From assembly GCA_910576855.1 (NCBI GenBank), contig CAJTJP010000001.1, positions 1 to 64,000 of the forward strand: a stretch of DNA of 64,000 nt. Reading direction: 5' to 3'. Position 1 is the first letter of the stretch, and each line of letters starts with the position of its first letter. The position numbers were made by a program, and so were the translations under genes. The DNA comes from Erysipelotrichales bacterium. Its GTDB lineage: Bacteria > Bacillota_I > Bacilli_A > Erysipelotrichales > Erysipelotrichaceae. The notes beneath the pieces are model-generated. The model saw only the letters and a program-made list of their open reading frames with translations. It was not told the origin of the DNA and made no database searches. This document shows positions 37,648-45,441 of the stretch, in pieces.

Positions 37648-38340
37648 CTATTCGTGACGTGGGTCGATGAATTTAACGCCATCGGCGAAACGACCGTAAG
37701 TTTTCTTTGCGCTGTTTAGTGCTTCATCAGCATCTGTTCCTTTTTTTACAGCATCCATGAACAGACCCATATTGATATATTCATATCCGATAATTTCATT
37801 ATTATTATCTAAAGCCATTCTTGTGATATAGCCTTCAGCCAACTCTAAGTAACGAGGGCCTTTTACCTTAGTAGAGTAAACAGTACCTACCTGAGAGCGA
37901 GTACCTTTACCTAAATCCTCAAGACCTGCACCGACCGGCAAACCGTTTTCAGAGAATGCAGACTGAGTACGTCCGTAAACGATCTGTAAGAACAATTCAC
38001 GCATTGCGGTATTGATCGCATCACAAACCAAGTCAGTGTTCAATGCTTCAAGCAAAGTCTTACCGACAAGCGCTTCACTGGCCATTGCGGCAGAGTGAGT
38101 CATACCTGAACAACCTAAGGTTTCAATCAATGCTTCCTCGATGATACCTTCCTTAACATTTAAAGTTAATTTGCAGGCACCTTGTTGCGGAGCACACCAG
38201 CCGATACCGTGTGTTAAGCCGCTGATGTCTTTAATTTCGCGGGAATTTACCCATTTTCCTTCTTCAGGAATCGGTGCACAGCCGTGACTTGCGCCGCATT
38301 TAACCGTGCACATGTTTTCTACTTCTTTTGAGTATATCAT
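37648..38340 (-). CDS. NifU-like iron-sulfur scaffold family protein
   Basis: A 230-residue protein related to the NifU N-terminal/IscU scaffold fold. Cysteines suited to cluster assembly are present: C in VKCGASHGCAP at the N-terminus, and C in the central ETLGCSGMTHSAAMASEAL and LVCDAINTAMREL stretches. The pattern is the variant found beside GGGtGRT proteins. AAAGGAGAAACTA precedes the ATG at 38340. It is first in a two-gene operon with the GGGtGRT gene and has its own sigma-A promoter. Confidence 0.85.
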   Translation of the reverse strand: MIYSKEVENMCTVKCGASHGCAPIPEEGKWVNSREIKDISGLTHGIGWCAPQQGACKLTLNVKEGIIEEALIETLGCSGMTHSAAMASEALVGKTLLEALNTDLVCDAINTAMRELFLQIVYGRTQSAFSENGLPVGAGLEDLGKGTRSQVGTVYSTKVKGPRYLELAEGYITRMALDNNNEIIGYEYINMGLFMDAVKKGTDADEALNSAKKTYGRFADGVKFIDPRHE

Positions 38341-38440
38341 TAGTTTCTCCTTTCTCTTTCATTCTCCATGAAAGAAATACTCTGCTCGAAAACGAGCATG
38401 TAAAACAAGCGTGTAGAAGAAGCTTTACGCTTTCCTTTAT

Positions 38441-38469
38441 ATTGTAAACTTTTTCCTATGGATAGTCAA
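38441..38469 (-). promoter_or_regulatory. Promoter of the NifU-like/GGGtGRT operon
   Basis: On the minus strand TTGACT (38469-38464), 17 bases and TACAAT (38446-38441). A small hairpin GCTCG/CGAGC lies in the leader of about 95 bases. Confidence 0.7.
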
Positions 38470-38568
38470 TAAATGAAGGCTTATTCATTAAAAAAAACAA
38501 CACTTACCAATACAGAGAACGCCAACAGCTGTAAGGAATCAAAAAAAGCAGTGATATTACGATAATCA

Positions 38569-39150
38569 CTACTTGAAAAAGGTCATGTGTTTTAAATGTT
38601 TAATCAATACCGTATACAGTACGGTTGCGATAACAACAGAGGTAACGGCATTGATCAATGTGGAAACAGAGGACCATGCCGCAAATATTTTCGCAGCCTC
38701 ATAAGGAACCCCTAGAATATAATTTTTATAGAAGAATCCGACAATCGGATCGGCAAACACATTGAATACCATGCCGCCGCAGGAAGCCCAAAAAGCCCAT
38801 TTCATACTGTATTTCTGATCATCGCTGTGTTCTTTGAGATGAGCAGCCTTGTGTGCAATCAAACCGACAATTACACCGATCATAAATTTCAATAAAATGG
38901 TTTTCGGTGCGCTTACGATATAGATGGGATCCATCAAATCGGCTAACCCCATACCGATAGCACCGGCTATTCCTCCCTCAACACCGCCGATCAACAATGC
39001 CGCCAAAACGCAGAACGTATTGCCGAAATGAATCGCGGTGGTACCGCCCGGTGTCGGAATATTGATTTTTAAAAACATAAACCCGATGTAGCATAATGCA
39101 CCTAATAATGCAGTGGCACTGAATTTCGCTATGATTTTTTTATTGTTCAT
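38569..39150 (-). CDS. ECF transporter S component, likely vitamin B6
   Basis: A 193-residue membrane protein of about six helices, the substrate-binding S component of an ECF vitamin importer. GGTTAIHFGNTFCVLAALLIGG and GGIAGAIGMGLADLMD-type segments match S components in the FGNTF and GLADL regions. I chose the ATG at 39150, after AAGGAGTGATAAC; the frame is open 34 codons further but lacks a ribosome site. It faces a MocR-type regulator gene across a shared control region, an arrangement seen with predicted pyridoxine transporters. The shared EcfAAT energy module must lie elsewhere. Confidence 0.75.
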   Translation of the reverse strand: MNNKKIIAKFSATALLGALCYIGFMFLKINIPTPGGTTAIHFGNTFCVLAALLIGGVEGGIAGAIGMGLADLMDPIYIVSAPKTILLKFMIGVIVGLIAHKAAHLKEHSDDQKYSMKWAFWASCGGMVFNVFADPIVGFFYKNYILGVPYEAAKIFAAWSSVSTLINAVTSVVIATVLYTVLIKHLKHMTFFK

Positions 39151-39166
39151 TGTTATCACTCCTTGT

Positions 39167-39252
39167 ATGTACCATATTCTATCAACAACTGTACACCTAA
39201 GAAATAGCCACAAACAATAAAAAATTAATGTACAGATTTGTAATCGGTACAT
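39167..39252. promoter_or_regulatory. Four TGTAC sites between the ECF gene and the MocR gene
   Basis: ATGTACC (39167-39173), CTGTACA (39189-39195), ATGTACA (39228-39234) and the inverted GGTACAT (39246-39252) lie within 86 bases. The last two form an inverted repeat that covers the -35 box of the MocR gene (TTGTAA 39238-39243, TATAAT 39262-39267). They are candidate operators for the MocR regulator. Confidence 0.5.
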
Positions 39253-39325
39253 GCTTTATGTTATAATGCTATCACATGGAATATATAAGCGAACCTAAAG
39301 TGAAACTCATAAAGCAGGTGATAAA

Positions 39326-40684
39326 ATGAAGCTGAATACGATCACATTTACATTAAAAAAAGATGCAGGAAGCTGTTATATCCAATTATATCATGCGATA
39401 TGCCAAGATATCCTGCAGGGCAAGATGAAAAAAGGCGATCAGCTGCCATCCATTCGCAATGCCGCCAAGCAATTAAATCTCAGTCGCACCACAATTGAAA
39501 ATGCGTATCAGCGCTTACTTATGGAAGGCTTGATTATTGCACAGCCGCAGCGCGGGTATTTTGTAGATGCCGATGAAACGCAAAGTGAGCTGAGAAAGGA
39601 AATTATGAACACGAACGTTCTTACGCAAAGTGAAGAAGCAATGATTGATTTAAGAACCTCATCGATTGATGCCTCTGCCTTTGATACAACAGTTTGGTTA
39701 CATTATATCAAGCTTGTTTTGCAGAATCATACATGGCTGACCTCTTACGGTGATTCACAAGGTGAATTTTTACTGAGAAAAGCAATACAAAAATACAGCT
39801 ATGCGATGCGTGGAGTATTATGCAAAGAAGATCAAATCGTTGTCGGTGCCAATTTTCAATCACTGCTTTATATGATTTGTTCTCTGTATGAAGGGAAAAA
39901 AATAATCGGTATGGAAAAAAGCGGTTTTAAACAGGCAGAACAAGTATTTACAGATTGCGGCTTTACGATCATTTATTTGGACAGTGATGAGGAAGGCATC
40001 AGTATCACCGATATAAAGTCAAAGGAATTGGGCATGCTGTATATCAACAGTGCATCCTGCGGAACAAAAAAGCGACCGCTGCATTCCAAGCGCAGGAAAG
40101 CCTTGCTTGATTATGTAAATGAACAAAATATTATCTTATTAGAAGACGATCATAACGGAGAGCTTCGATATCAAACAAAGCTCAGACCGGCAATTCAGGG
40201 CTTTGATGCTGACGGGCATGTCATCTATATGCGTTCTTTTTCCAAGCTGTTATTGCCCTCAATTCGAATGAGCTTTATGGTGCTGAATCAAAAAATGATG
40301 ACAAGATATTATCAAAAGAAGCATAACTATCATCCGAGTGCATCAAAGCTTGAACAATTGACCTTGGCGCATTATTTGATGGACGGACATATGGAAAAAC
40401 AGATCAGACAGCTTCGCAAGCGTTATGAGGTAAAAAGCAGTTTAATGATTAGGCTGCTGAAAGCTTATTTTCCCGATAAATCATATTTATTGGATGAAAG
40501 TAATCTGCAGGTTTTATTATATTTGGGAGAGAAACAGGATATTTCCTACTATACGGAAGCCGCAAAAAAGCAGCGTATTTTAGTGCAGGGTACAGAACGA
40601 AATGCCGTTGCACTGTCTTTTGCCTCGGTATCTGAGGATACGCTTATTCAGGCAGTTGCGGCATTAGCTGAAATATGGACATAG
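39326..40684 (+). CDS. MocR/PdxR-type regulator (GntR HTH fused to aminotransferase fold)
   Basis: A 452-residue MocR-family regulator. The GntR winged helix occupies about 10-85 with QLPSIRNAAKQLNLSRTTIE and YQRLLMEGLI. The rest has the fold type I aminotransferase shape; the PLP lysine is in RSFSKLLLPSIRMSF. Family members bind pyridoxal phosphate and control vitamin B6 genes, or other PLP-linked pathways. The gene is divergent from the ECF S-component gene, with paired TGTAC sites between them. CAGGTGAT precedes the ATG. Confidence 0.88.
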   Translation: MKLNTITFTLKKDAGSCYIQLYHAICQDILQGKMKKGDQLPSIRNAAKQLNLSRTTIENAYQRLLMEGLIIAQPQRGYFVDADETQSELRKEIMNTNVLTQSEEAMIDLRTSSIDASAFDTTVWLHYIKLVLQNHTWLTSYGDSQGEFLLRKAIQKYSYAMRGVLCKEDQIVVGANFQSLLYMICSLYEGKKIIGMEKSGFKQAEQVFTDCGFTIIYLDSDEEGISITDIKSKELGMLYINSASCGTKKRPLHSKRRKALLDYVNEQNIILLEDDHNGELRYQTKLRPAIQGFDADGHVIYMRSFSKLLLPSIRMSFMVLNQKMMTRYYQKKHNYHPSASKLEQLTLAHYLMDGHMEKQIRQLRKRYEVKSSLMIRLLKAYFPDKSYLLDESNLQVLLYLGEKQDISYYTEAAKKQRILVQGTERNAVALSFASVSEDTLIQAVAALAEIWT

Positions 40685-40746
40685 TTTTCATTGTATCGAA
40701 CAATAAATTTTGATATGATATAGCAGTAAAAGAAAGGATGTAGCTT

Positions 40747-41265
40747 ATGAACTCCCACCAGCGACGAGATGCGATTTTAAAGCTGATTCAACAAGGCGAT
40801 ATACCGATAAGTGCAAGTGCATTGGCAAAACAATTTCATGTTTCAAGACAGCTGATTGTCGGAGATATTGCGCTGTTAAGAGCACAGGGCTGTCATATCA
40901 TTGCGACTCCCAGAGGCTATCTTTATGAACAAAGTGCTAGTGATCAAACAGTGAAAACGATTGCCGTATGTCATCGCAGTGAGGAATTAAACGATGAAAT
41001 TTATACGATCGTTGATTTAGGCGGAGCACTGTTGGATGTAATCGTTGAGCATCCTCTTTACGGAGAGCTGCGCGGCTCTCTGCATATTTATTCACGTTAT
41101 GATGCCGATCAGTTTTTTAATAAGCTGGCAGATAAAAAGGCCGTGCCCTTATCATCCTTGACTGACGGAATTCATCTCCATACGATTCGTGTACATGATG
41201 AGGCGTGCTATGAAAGAATCCTTGATGCCCTGAGAGTTAAGGGATATTTGTATGAGAAGGGGTAA
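40747..41265 (+). CDS. niaR: NiaR-type niacin-responsive repressor
   Basis: A 172-residue regulator with an N-terminal HTH (about 5-55: SASALAKQFHVSRQLIVGDI) and a C-terminal 3H domain (about 75-165). The histidines that name the 3H domain are seen in IVEHPLYGELRGSLHIY and in TDGIHLHTIRVHDE. NiaR proteins bind niacin and repress niacin uptake or NAD synthesis genes. Length fits the family. A clear operator-like palindrome lies before the NiaX-like transporter gene 1.5 kb downstream. AAAGGATGTAGCTT precedes the ATG. No palindrome is seen before niaR itself. Confidence 0.9.
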   Translation: MNSHQRRDAILKLIQQGDIPISASALAKQFHVSRQLIVGDIALLRAQGCHIIATPRGYLYEQSASDQTVKTIAVCHRSEELNDEIYTIVDLGGALLDVIVEHPLYGELRGSLHIYSRYDADQFFNKLADKKAVPLSSLTDGIHLHTIRVHDEACYERILDALRVKGYLYEKG

Positions 41266-41337
41266 ATTGTTTTATCCCTTACTTTATCTGTTTTTCATTA
41301 TTTAATAAGACCTATCAACCTAATATATACCCCTGTT

Positions 41338-41383
41338 CCTTGAAATAGCTAATCCGATATAATTCAAGGAATTTTATTTTTTT
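41338..41383 (+). terminator. Rho-independent terminator
   Basis: CCTTGAA (41338-41344) pairs with TTCAAGG (41363-41369), then a T-rich run. Confidence 0.65.
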
Positions 41384-41413
41384 GTATACAGATAAACATA
41401 CAGATAAATACTA

Positions 41414-41441
41414 TTGACATATAACGGTAAACCGATATAAT
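41414..41441 (+). promoter_or_regulatory. Promoter of the XRE/nucleotidyltransferase pair with internal operator
   Basis: TTGACA (41414-41419), 16 bases and TATAAT (41436-41441). The spacer contains the inverted repeat CGGTAAACCG (41425-41434), well placed for repression by the HTH product. Confidence 0.7.
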
Positions 41442-41462
41442 ATGAGAAAGGAGTGATACCTC

Positions 41463-42032
41463 ATGTTTTTAACGGATTTAATGAATAAAAAAAGCATAAC
41501 GAAATATCGTTTATCTAAAGAAAGCGGTATACCCTATACAACGATTAATGATATATGCAGCGGTAAAACGCAGCTGAAAAGATGTACTGCGGAGCATGTC
41601 TATCGTATTGCCAAGGTTTTCGATGTTTCCGTGGAACAGCTGTTAGCGCCTTGTTTTGAACAGCGAATGGATTTTGAGTTATTTAAAAGCAATGTATGTC
41701 ATAGGTTAAAAGAACTGGGGGATATTGAATTTATCGCAAATCAGTTAAAACAAGATGAGATATCCGACTATTATAATAAAAAATGGTATCCGGAAAGCTT
41801 ATACTTGCTTGGACTGCTTGATTATGTAAGCAGAATTAATGAGGTTCCGCTTTGTTCCCAATATGATGAAATACGAAAAACAAAATTAAAAAGTGTTCTT
41901 TTTCCTGCCGGTATATTAACACTCGCTGAGGTAAGCGGAAATGATGAAATTTTGCAAGATTCCTTAAAAGAAGCAATACCTGAATTATTACGCTTTAATA
42001 TTGTGGAAAGTGAGATAAGGAATGTCGTTTAA
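41463..42032 (+). CDS. XRE-family HTH protein, putative antitoxin
   Basis: A 189-residue protein. The HTH at about 8-62 is clear (KYRLSKESGIPYTTINDICSG, with the recognition helix YTTINDIC) followed by VSVEQLLAP, the usual XRE end. The remaining 120 residues resemble the partner domain found in antitoxins that pair with nucleotidyltransferase proteins. The ribosome site is AAAGGAGTGATA. The frame overlaps the next gene by 11 bases, so translation is coupled. It probably represses its own promoter through the CGGT/ACCG palindrome. Confidence 0.75.
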   Translation: MFLTDLMNKKSITKYRLSKESGIPYTTINDICSGKTQLKRCTAEHVYRIAKVFDVSVEQLLAPCFEQRMDFELFKSNVCHRLKELGDIEFIANQLKQDEISDYYNKKWYPESLYLLGLLDYVSRINEVPLCSQYDEIRKTKLKSVLFPAGILTLAEVSGNDEILQDSLKEAIPELLRFNIVESEIRNVV

Positions 42033-42732
42033 TAACTTCAGAAAGGATAATCTGGATACTTATTTGAAAGAATTGGCAAAGGAATTCAGAAGGCTGAACG
42101 GAAGAGCGATGCCTGCCGAATTGATATTGGTCGGAGGTGCTGCAGTATTATCAAATTACGGCTTTCGTGAGATGACTGCGGATGTTGATGCAATAATTCA
42201 TGCGGCATCCTCGATGAAAGACGCTATAAATCATGTAGGGGACAGGTTTCATTTACCGAATGGTTGGTTGAATTCCGATTTTATGCGAACAGTCTCCTAT
42301 TCACCAAAGCTCAATGAATTTTCTGTTTATTATAAAACCTTTTATCGAATTCTTACTGTTCGTACTGTTTCCGCAGAATATTTGATCGCTATGAAGCTAT
42401 GCTCCGGTAGGAAATATAAAAATGATTTTTCTGATGTTATCGGAATATTGGCTGAGCACAAAAGATGCGGCAATCTGATTACTTTGGATAAAATCAATCA
42501 TGCGGTAATCAATTTATACGGAGGGTGGCAAGGCTTTCCCGAGTATTCGCTACAATTTATAAAAGATGCACTCGATGCTGATGATTTTGACAAAATTTAT
42601 ACTTCAATAAGAAACAGCGAAACAGAATCAAGAAATCTGCTGCTGCGCTTTGAAAAGGATTATCCCGATGCGACAAAGAGTGCTGATTTAAATATTGTTC
42701 TTGATGTATTAAAGACAAAACGTAATAAATAA
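42022..42732 (+). CDS. Nucleotidyltransferase-fold protein (DUF6036/AbiEii-like), putative toxin
   Basis: A 236-residue protein with the nucleotidyltransferase signature LVGGAAVLSNYG followed by TADVDAI, that is GG and paired aspartates for metal binding. Such proteins form the toxin side of pairs related to AbiE and MNT-type systems, some of which defend against phage by modifying tRNA. Whether this one is active is unknown. The remainder is mostly helical. The start overlaps the HTH gene; a terminator follows four bases after the stop. Confidence 0.75.
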   Translation: MSFNNFRKDNLDTYLKELAKEFRRLNGRAMPAELILVGGAAVLSNYGFREMTADVDAIIHAASSMKDAINHVGDRFHLPNGWLNSDFMRTVSYSPKLNEFSVYYKTFYRILTVRTVSAEYLIAMKLCSGRKYKNDFSDVIGILAEHKRCGNLITLDKINHAVINLYGGWQGFPEYSLQFIKDALDADDFDKIYTSIRNSETESRNLLLRFEKDYPDATKSADLNIVLDVLKTKRNK

Positions 42733-42735
42733 ACA

Positions 42736-42769
42736 AACAATGCCCGGCAAAAGCTTGACATTGTTTTTT
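42736..42769 (+). terminator. Terminator of the XRE/nucleotidyltransferase pair
   Basis: AACAATG (42736-42742) pairs with CATTGTT (42759-42765) and T's follow. It overlaps the -35 box of the next promoter. Confidence 0.7.
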
Positions 42770-42783
42770 ATTCCTTTTATAAT
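42755..42783 (+). promoter_or_regulatory. Consensus sigma-A promoter of the niacin transporter
   Basis: TTGACA (42755-42760), 17 bases and TATAAT (42778-42783): a perfect consensus promoter. Confidence 0.8.
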
Positions 42784-42791
42784 AAGCAAGT

Positions 42792-42809
42792 CATATGTCA
42801 TGACACATG
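42792..42809 (+). promoter_or_regulatory. NiaR-type operator
   Basis: CATATGTCA and TGACACATG form an 18-base palindrome with one mismatch, with perfect core TGTCATGACA. It covers the expected transcription start of the transporter, nine bases past the -10 box. Sites of the GTGTC/GACAC kind are known for NiaR. Confidence 0.7.
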
Positions 42810-42826
42810 TAAAGAGAGGTTAATCC

Positions 42827-43411
42827 ATGAGTACAACAAAGAAAATTCATACGATGGCATTATCCGCATTATTGATTGCGGTCGGAGTAGTTATACCGAT
42901 GTTTATGCCGATCAAGCTGGTTATACCGCCGGCAAGCTTTACCTTGGCAAGTCATGTTGCGATTATCGTTGCGATGTTTGTATCACCGTTTGTAGCGATT
43001 ACCGTTGCCTTAGGAACAACACTTGGCTTTCTGTTGGGCGGTTTTCCGATTGCGGTCGTGCTGCGCGCATTATCCCATGTTGTTTGGGCGGCATTCGGCG
43101 CATGGTATTTGAAAAAAGACCCCGAGTTGTTTCAAAGCCGTAAAAAAAGTCTTTTGTTTATTTTGATGATCGGTGTACTTCATGCGATATGTGAAGTAAC
43201 CATCATATTGCCGCTGTATTTCTCGCATGCGCTGCCTGAGGCGAATTATGCGCAAGGATTTTTATACTCTATTTTTACTTTGGTAGGAATCGGTACGCTG
43301 ATTCATTCCACGATTGATTTTGTGATATCCTTAGGTGTATGGAAGGTACTTGTAAAAGCAAACAGCGTATCATCAATATCTACAGTAAAAACAATGGAAT
43401 TACGCTCATAA
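42827..43411 (+). CDS. niaX: Niacin ECF transporter S component (NiaX-like)
   Basis: A 194-residue membrane protein with about six helices. It is an ECF S component of the NiaX type, predicted to take up nicotinic acid. Segments include MFMPIKLVIPPASFTLASHV, with the P-x-x-x-F-T substrate-loop pattern, and GFLLGGFPIAVVLRALSHV. Its place behind a NiaR-type operator and near niaR supports the substrate. GAGAGGTTAATCC precedes the ATG. Its stop lies one base from that of the convergent oxidoreductase gene. Confidence 0.82.
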   Translation: MSTTKKIHTMALSALLIAVGVVIPMFMPIKLVIPPASFTLASHVAIIVAMFVSPFVAITVALGTTLGFLLGGFPIAVVLRALSHVVWAAFGAWYLKKDPELFQSRKKSLLFILMIGVLHAICEVTIILPLYFSHALPEANYAQGFLYSIFTLVGIGTLIHSTIDFVISLGVWKVLVKANSVSSISTVKTMELRS

Positions 43412-43412
43412 G

Positions 43413-44942
43413 CTATTCTGTTTTATGAATTATTTCATGAGGATCGACATGATTTTCCCGGTCGGATTCAATTTCCGATAAGGGACTTTGTGCCGGTCCT
43501 TTTATTATGCTTCCGTCAAAGCTGAAGCGTGAGCCGTGACAAGGACAGTCCCAAGTATGATCGACTGCATTGAAGCTGCAGATACAGCCTAAATGCGGAC
43601 AGCGAATATCCACAAGATACAGCTCGTTGCAGTCATCGCGATACATACCGTAAAGCTTACCGCTGATCGTAACGACCTTGCCTTCCTTCGGCTGACAGCT
43701 CAGCTCATAGCCGGATACATTGGGAAATTGACTTTTAATAAAATTGACTGCTGTTTGCATATTCATACGAAAGCATTTTGCCTGCAGCATCGGTTTCATG
43801 CGTGAGGGCTGAAAGAGCTTTTGATAACGATTTTCCTGTAGCAACAGCTCAGCGCAAATCAGCTTTGCGGCCACATTGGCATTGGTGTTGCCCCATTTTG
43901 AAAAGCCGCATGCGATATAAAAGTTAGGATAACGCTTCGATAGGGAACCGATAAAAGGCAGCTGATCGAAGGACACCAAATCCTGTGCGTCCCAAACGAT
44001 GCGAGGTGTTTCACACTTCCATGTTTTCTGTAATGAGCACAGCCATTCATCAAGGCCTTCCTTGTCAATTACGGCACACGGATGCTCATACCCGCCGCAT
44101 AACAAGGTATGGGTGTTGATATCCTGATAAGAGGACATAGGATCATCAATGCTGTAAAGCGTTTGCTGCGATATCGAGTGCTCACATTCCGTAAGAGCGA
44201 TATGAGAAACAGACGGATAGCTTTTGGCATAGATAAAAGAGAAGCCGTCCAACAGCGGTGTCATAGTTGCCGAAACGATATTCTGTGCATAAATATAGTG
44301 ATTATTGACCGAAACTCGCCAGCCGCTTCCGTCCTTTTCCACTTCACAGGCAAAAGAGTGCTCATAAATACGAATACCCCTTTGATCCAAATAATCACTG
44401 AGTCCTAATAAGTAGGCAAAAGGATCGTAGCTCAGCTGATCCTTGATACACAATGCTGCTTTCCATGAAGGCTCACTACTCTGTGCTTCTAAAAACTCTG
44501 CCGAAATCCCGATATCCAAATATGCTTGATATTCATCCTGCAGCTTAGCAATCAGCGTTTCCTCATTTGTATATAAAACCGCATCCTTTCTGATCGCACT
44601 ACAGGAGATGTGAAGCTCATCAATAATAGAAGCAATCGATTCCAATGCTTCCTTTTGTGCCTCATAATACGCCTTTGCTTCATCAAAGCCATGCTTTTTA
44701 ATCAGCTTTTGATAAATGCAGCCATGCTGAACCGTTACCTTGCCGCTGTTTCTGCCGCTGGTACCGTATCCGATACGATCTGCCTCAATCACCATAAAAT
44801 CATCGGTTGCCTGTGACAAATAATATGCAGTCGTTAAGCCGGTCAAGCCTGCCCCGATAATCAATGTGTGAACCTTGGCATCCTCCTTCAATTGCGGATA
44901 ATACTTCTCTTTATGCTTACGCAGCCAATAGCTGTCCTTCAT
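43413..44942 (-). CDS. FAD-dependent oxidoreductase with C-terminal Rieske domain
   Basis: A 509-residue fusion enzyme of the YhfW type. The N-terminal DAO-type flavoprotein part has the dinucleotide motif IIGAGLTGLTTAYYL at about 27-41 and a second FAD contact YIACGFSKWGNTN near 340. The C-terminal 90 residues are a Rieske [2Fe-2S] domain with CPHLGC and CPCHGSRF, giving the two Cys-x-His ligand pairs. The substrate is not known for the family. It is a single gene on the minus strand with a GAGGTGATAT ribosome site, and is convergent with niaX. Confidence 0.88.
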   Translation of the reverse strand: MKDSYWLRKHKEKYYPQLKEDAKVHTLIIGAGLTGLTTAYYLSQATDDFMVIEADRIGYGTSGRNSGKVTVQHGCIYQKLIKKHGFDEAKAYYEAQKEALESIASIIDELHISCSAIRKDAVLYTNEETLIAKLQDEYQAYLDIGISAEFLEAQSSEPSWKAALCIKDQLSYDPFAYLLGLSDYLDQRGIRIYEHSFACEVEKDGSGWRVSVNNHYIYAQNIVSATMTPLLDGFSFIYAKSYPSVSHIALTECEHSISQQTLYSIDDPMSSYQDINTHTLLCGGYEHPCAVIDKEGLDEWLCSLQKTWKCETPRIVWDAQDLVSFDQLPFIGSLSKRYPNFYIACGFSKWGNTNANVAAKLICAELLLQENRYQKLFQPSRMKPMLQAKCFRMNMQTAVNFIKSQFPNVSGYELSCQPKEGKVVTISGKLYGMYRDDCNELYLVDIRCPHLGCICSFNAVDHTWDCPCHGSRFSFDGSIIKGPAQSPLSEIESDRENHVDPHEIIHKTE

Positions 44943-45096
44943 AATATCACCTCGTTATGTTTAGTATGGAGAGCTTCCTTAGTTTCATTCTTAAAATAAT
45001 CATAAGGAAGCTGTTTGAAAGCAAAATAAATAAGGCAGGAATCGCTGAGTTTGTTATGTAAAATCAGACAGGCTCTGTAATTGAAAGGCAAAGTAT

Positions 45097-45125
45097 TTGA
45101 CGAATGCGCTTATTTCATTTATACT
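45097..45125 (+). promoter_or_regulatory. Promoter of csoR-copA
   Basis: TTGACG (45097-45102), 17 bases and TATACT (45120-45125). Confidence 0.7.
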
Positions 45126-45133
45126 GGATACAG

Positions 45134-45150
45134 ACACCCCTAGGGGGTGT
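45134..45150 (+). promoter_or_regulatory. Copper operator (CsoR-type palindrome)
   Basis: ACACCCC, TAG, GGGGTGT: seven-base perfect arms rich in G/C, in an otherwise AT-rich leader, right over the expected transcription start. It matches the G-tract palindromes bound by CsoR repressors. Confidence 0.75.
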
Positions 45151-45167
45151 TGTGAAAGAGGTGTATT

Positions 45168-45434
45168 ATGAATCAAGAAAGAGCGAATGCTTTACGTTAT
45201 CTTAAAACAGTGAAAGGGCAAATTGACGGTATTATTCATATGCTGGAGGAGGAGCGCTATTGCATCGATATATCGAATCAGATTATGGCTAGCAGCGCTT
45301 TATTGAAAAAGGCAAATCTGCATATATTGAGCGGACATTTAGAAAGCTGTGTAAAAACAGCAATGGGCAATAAAAATGAAACCGATGAAAAGCTGAAGGA
45401 AATTGAACAAGTATTAGCTAAGGTATTGAAATAG
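45168..45434 (+). CDS. csoR: CsoR-family copper-sensing repressor
   Basis: An 88-residue all-helical repressor of the CsoR/RcnR family. The metal ligands appear as Cys in EERYCIDI, His in LHILSGHLESC and Cys in the same stretch, giving the C-H-C pattern of copper sensors. RALRYLKTVKGQIDGI-like N-terminal residues are typical. It releases DNA when Cu(I) binds. AAAGAGGTGTATT precedes the ATG. The copA gene follows after seven bases, and the palindromic operator lies upstream, so autoregulation is very likely. Confidence 0.92.
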   Translation: MNQERANALRYLKTVKGQIDGIIHMLEEERYCIDISNQIMASSALLKKANLHILSGHLESCVKTAMGNKNETDEKLKEIEQVLAKVLK

Positions 45435-45441
45435 AGGTGCT

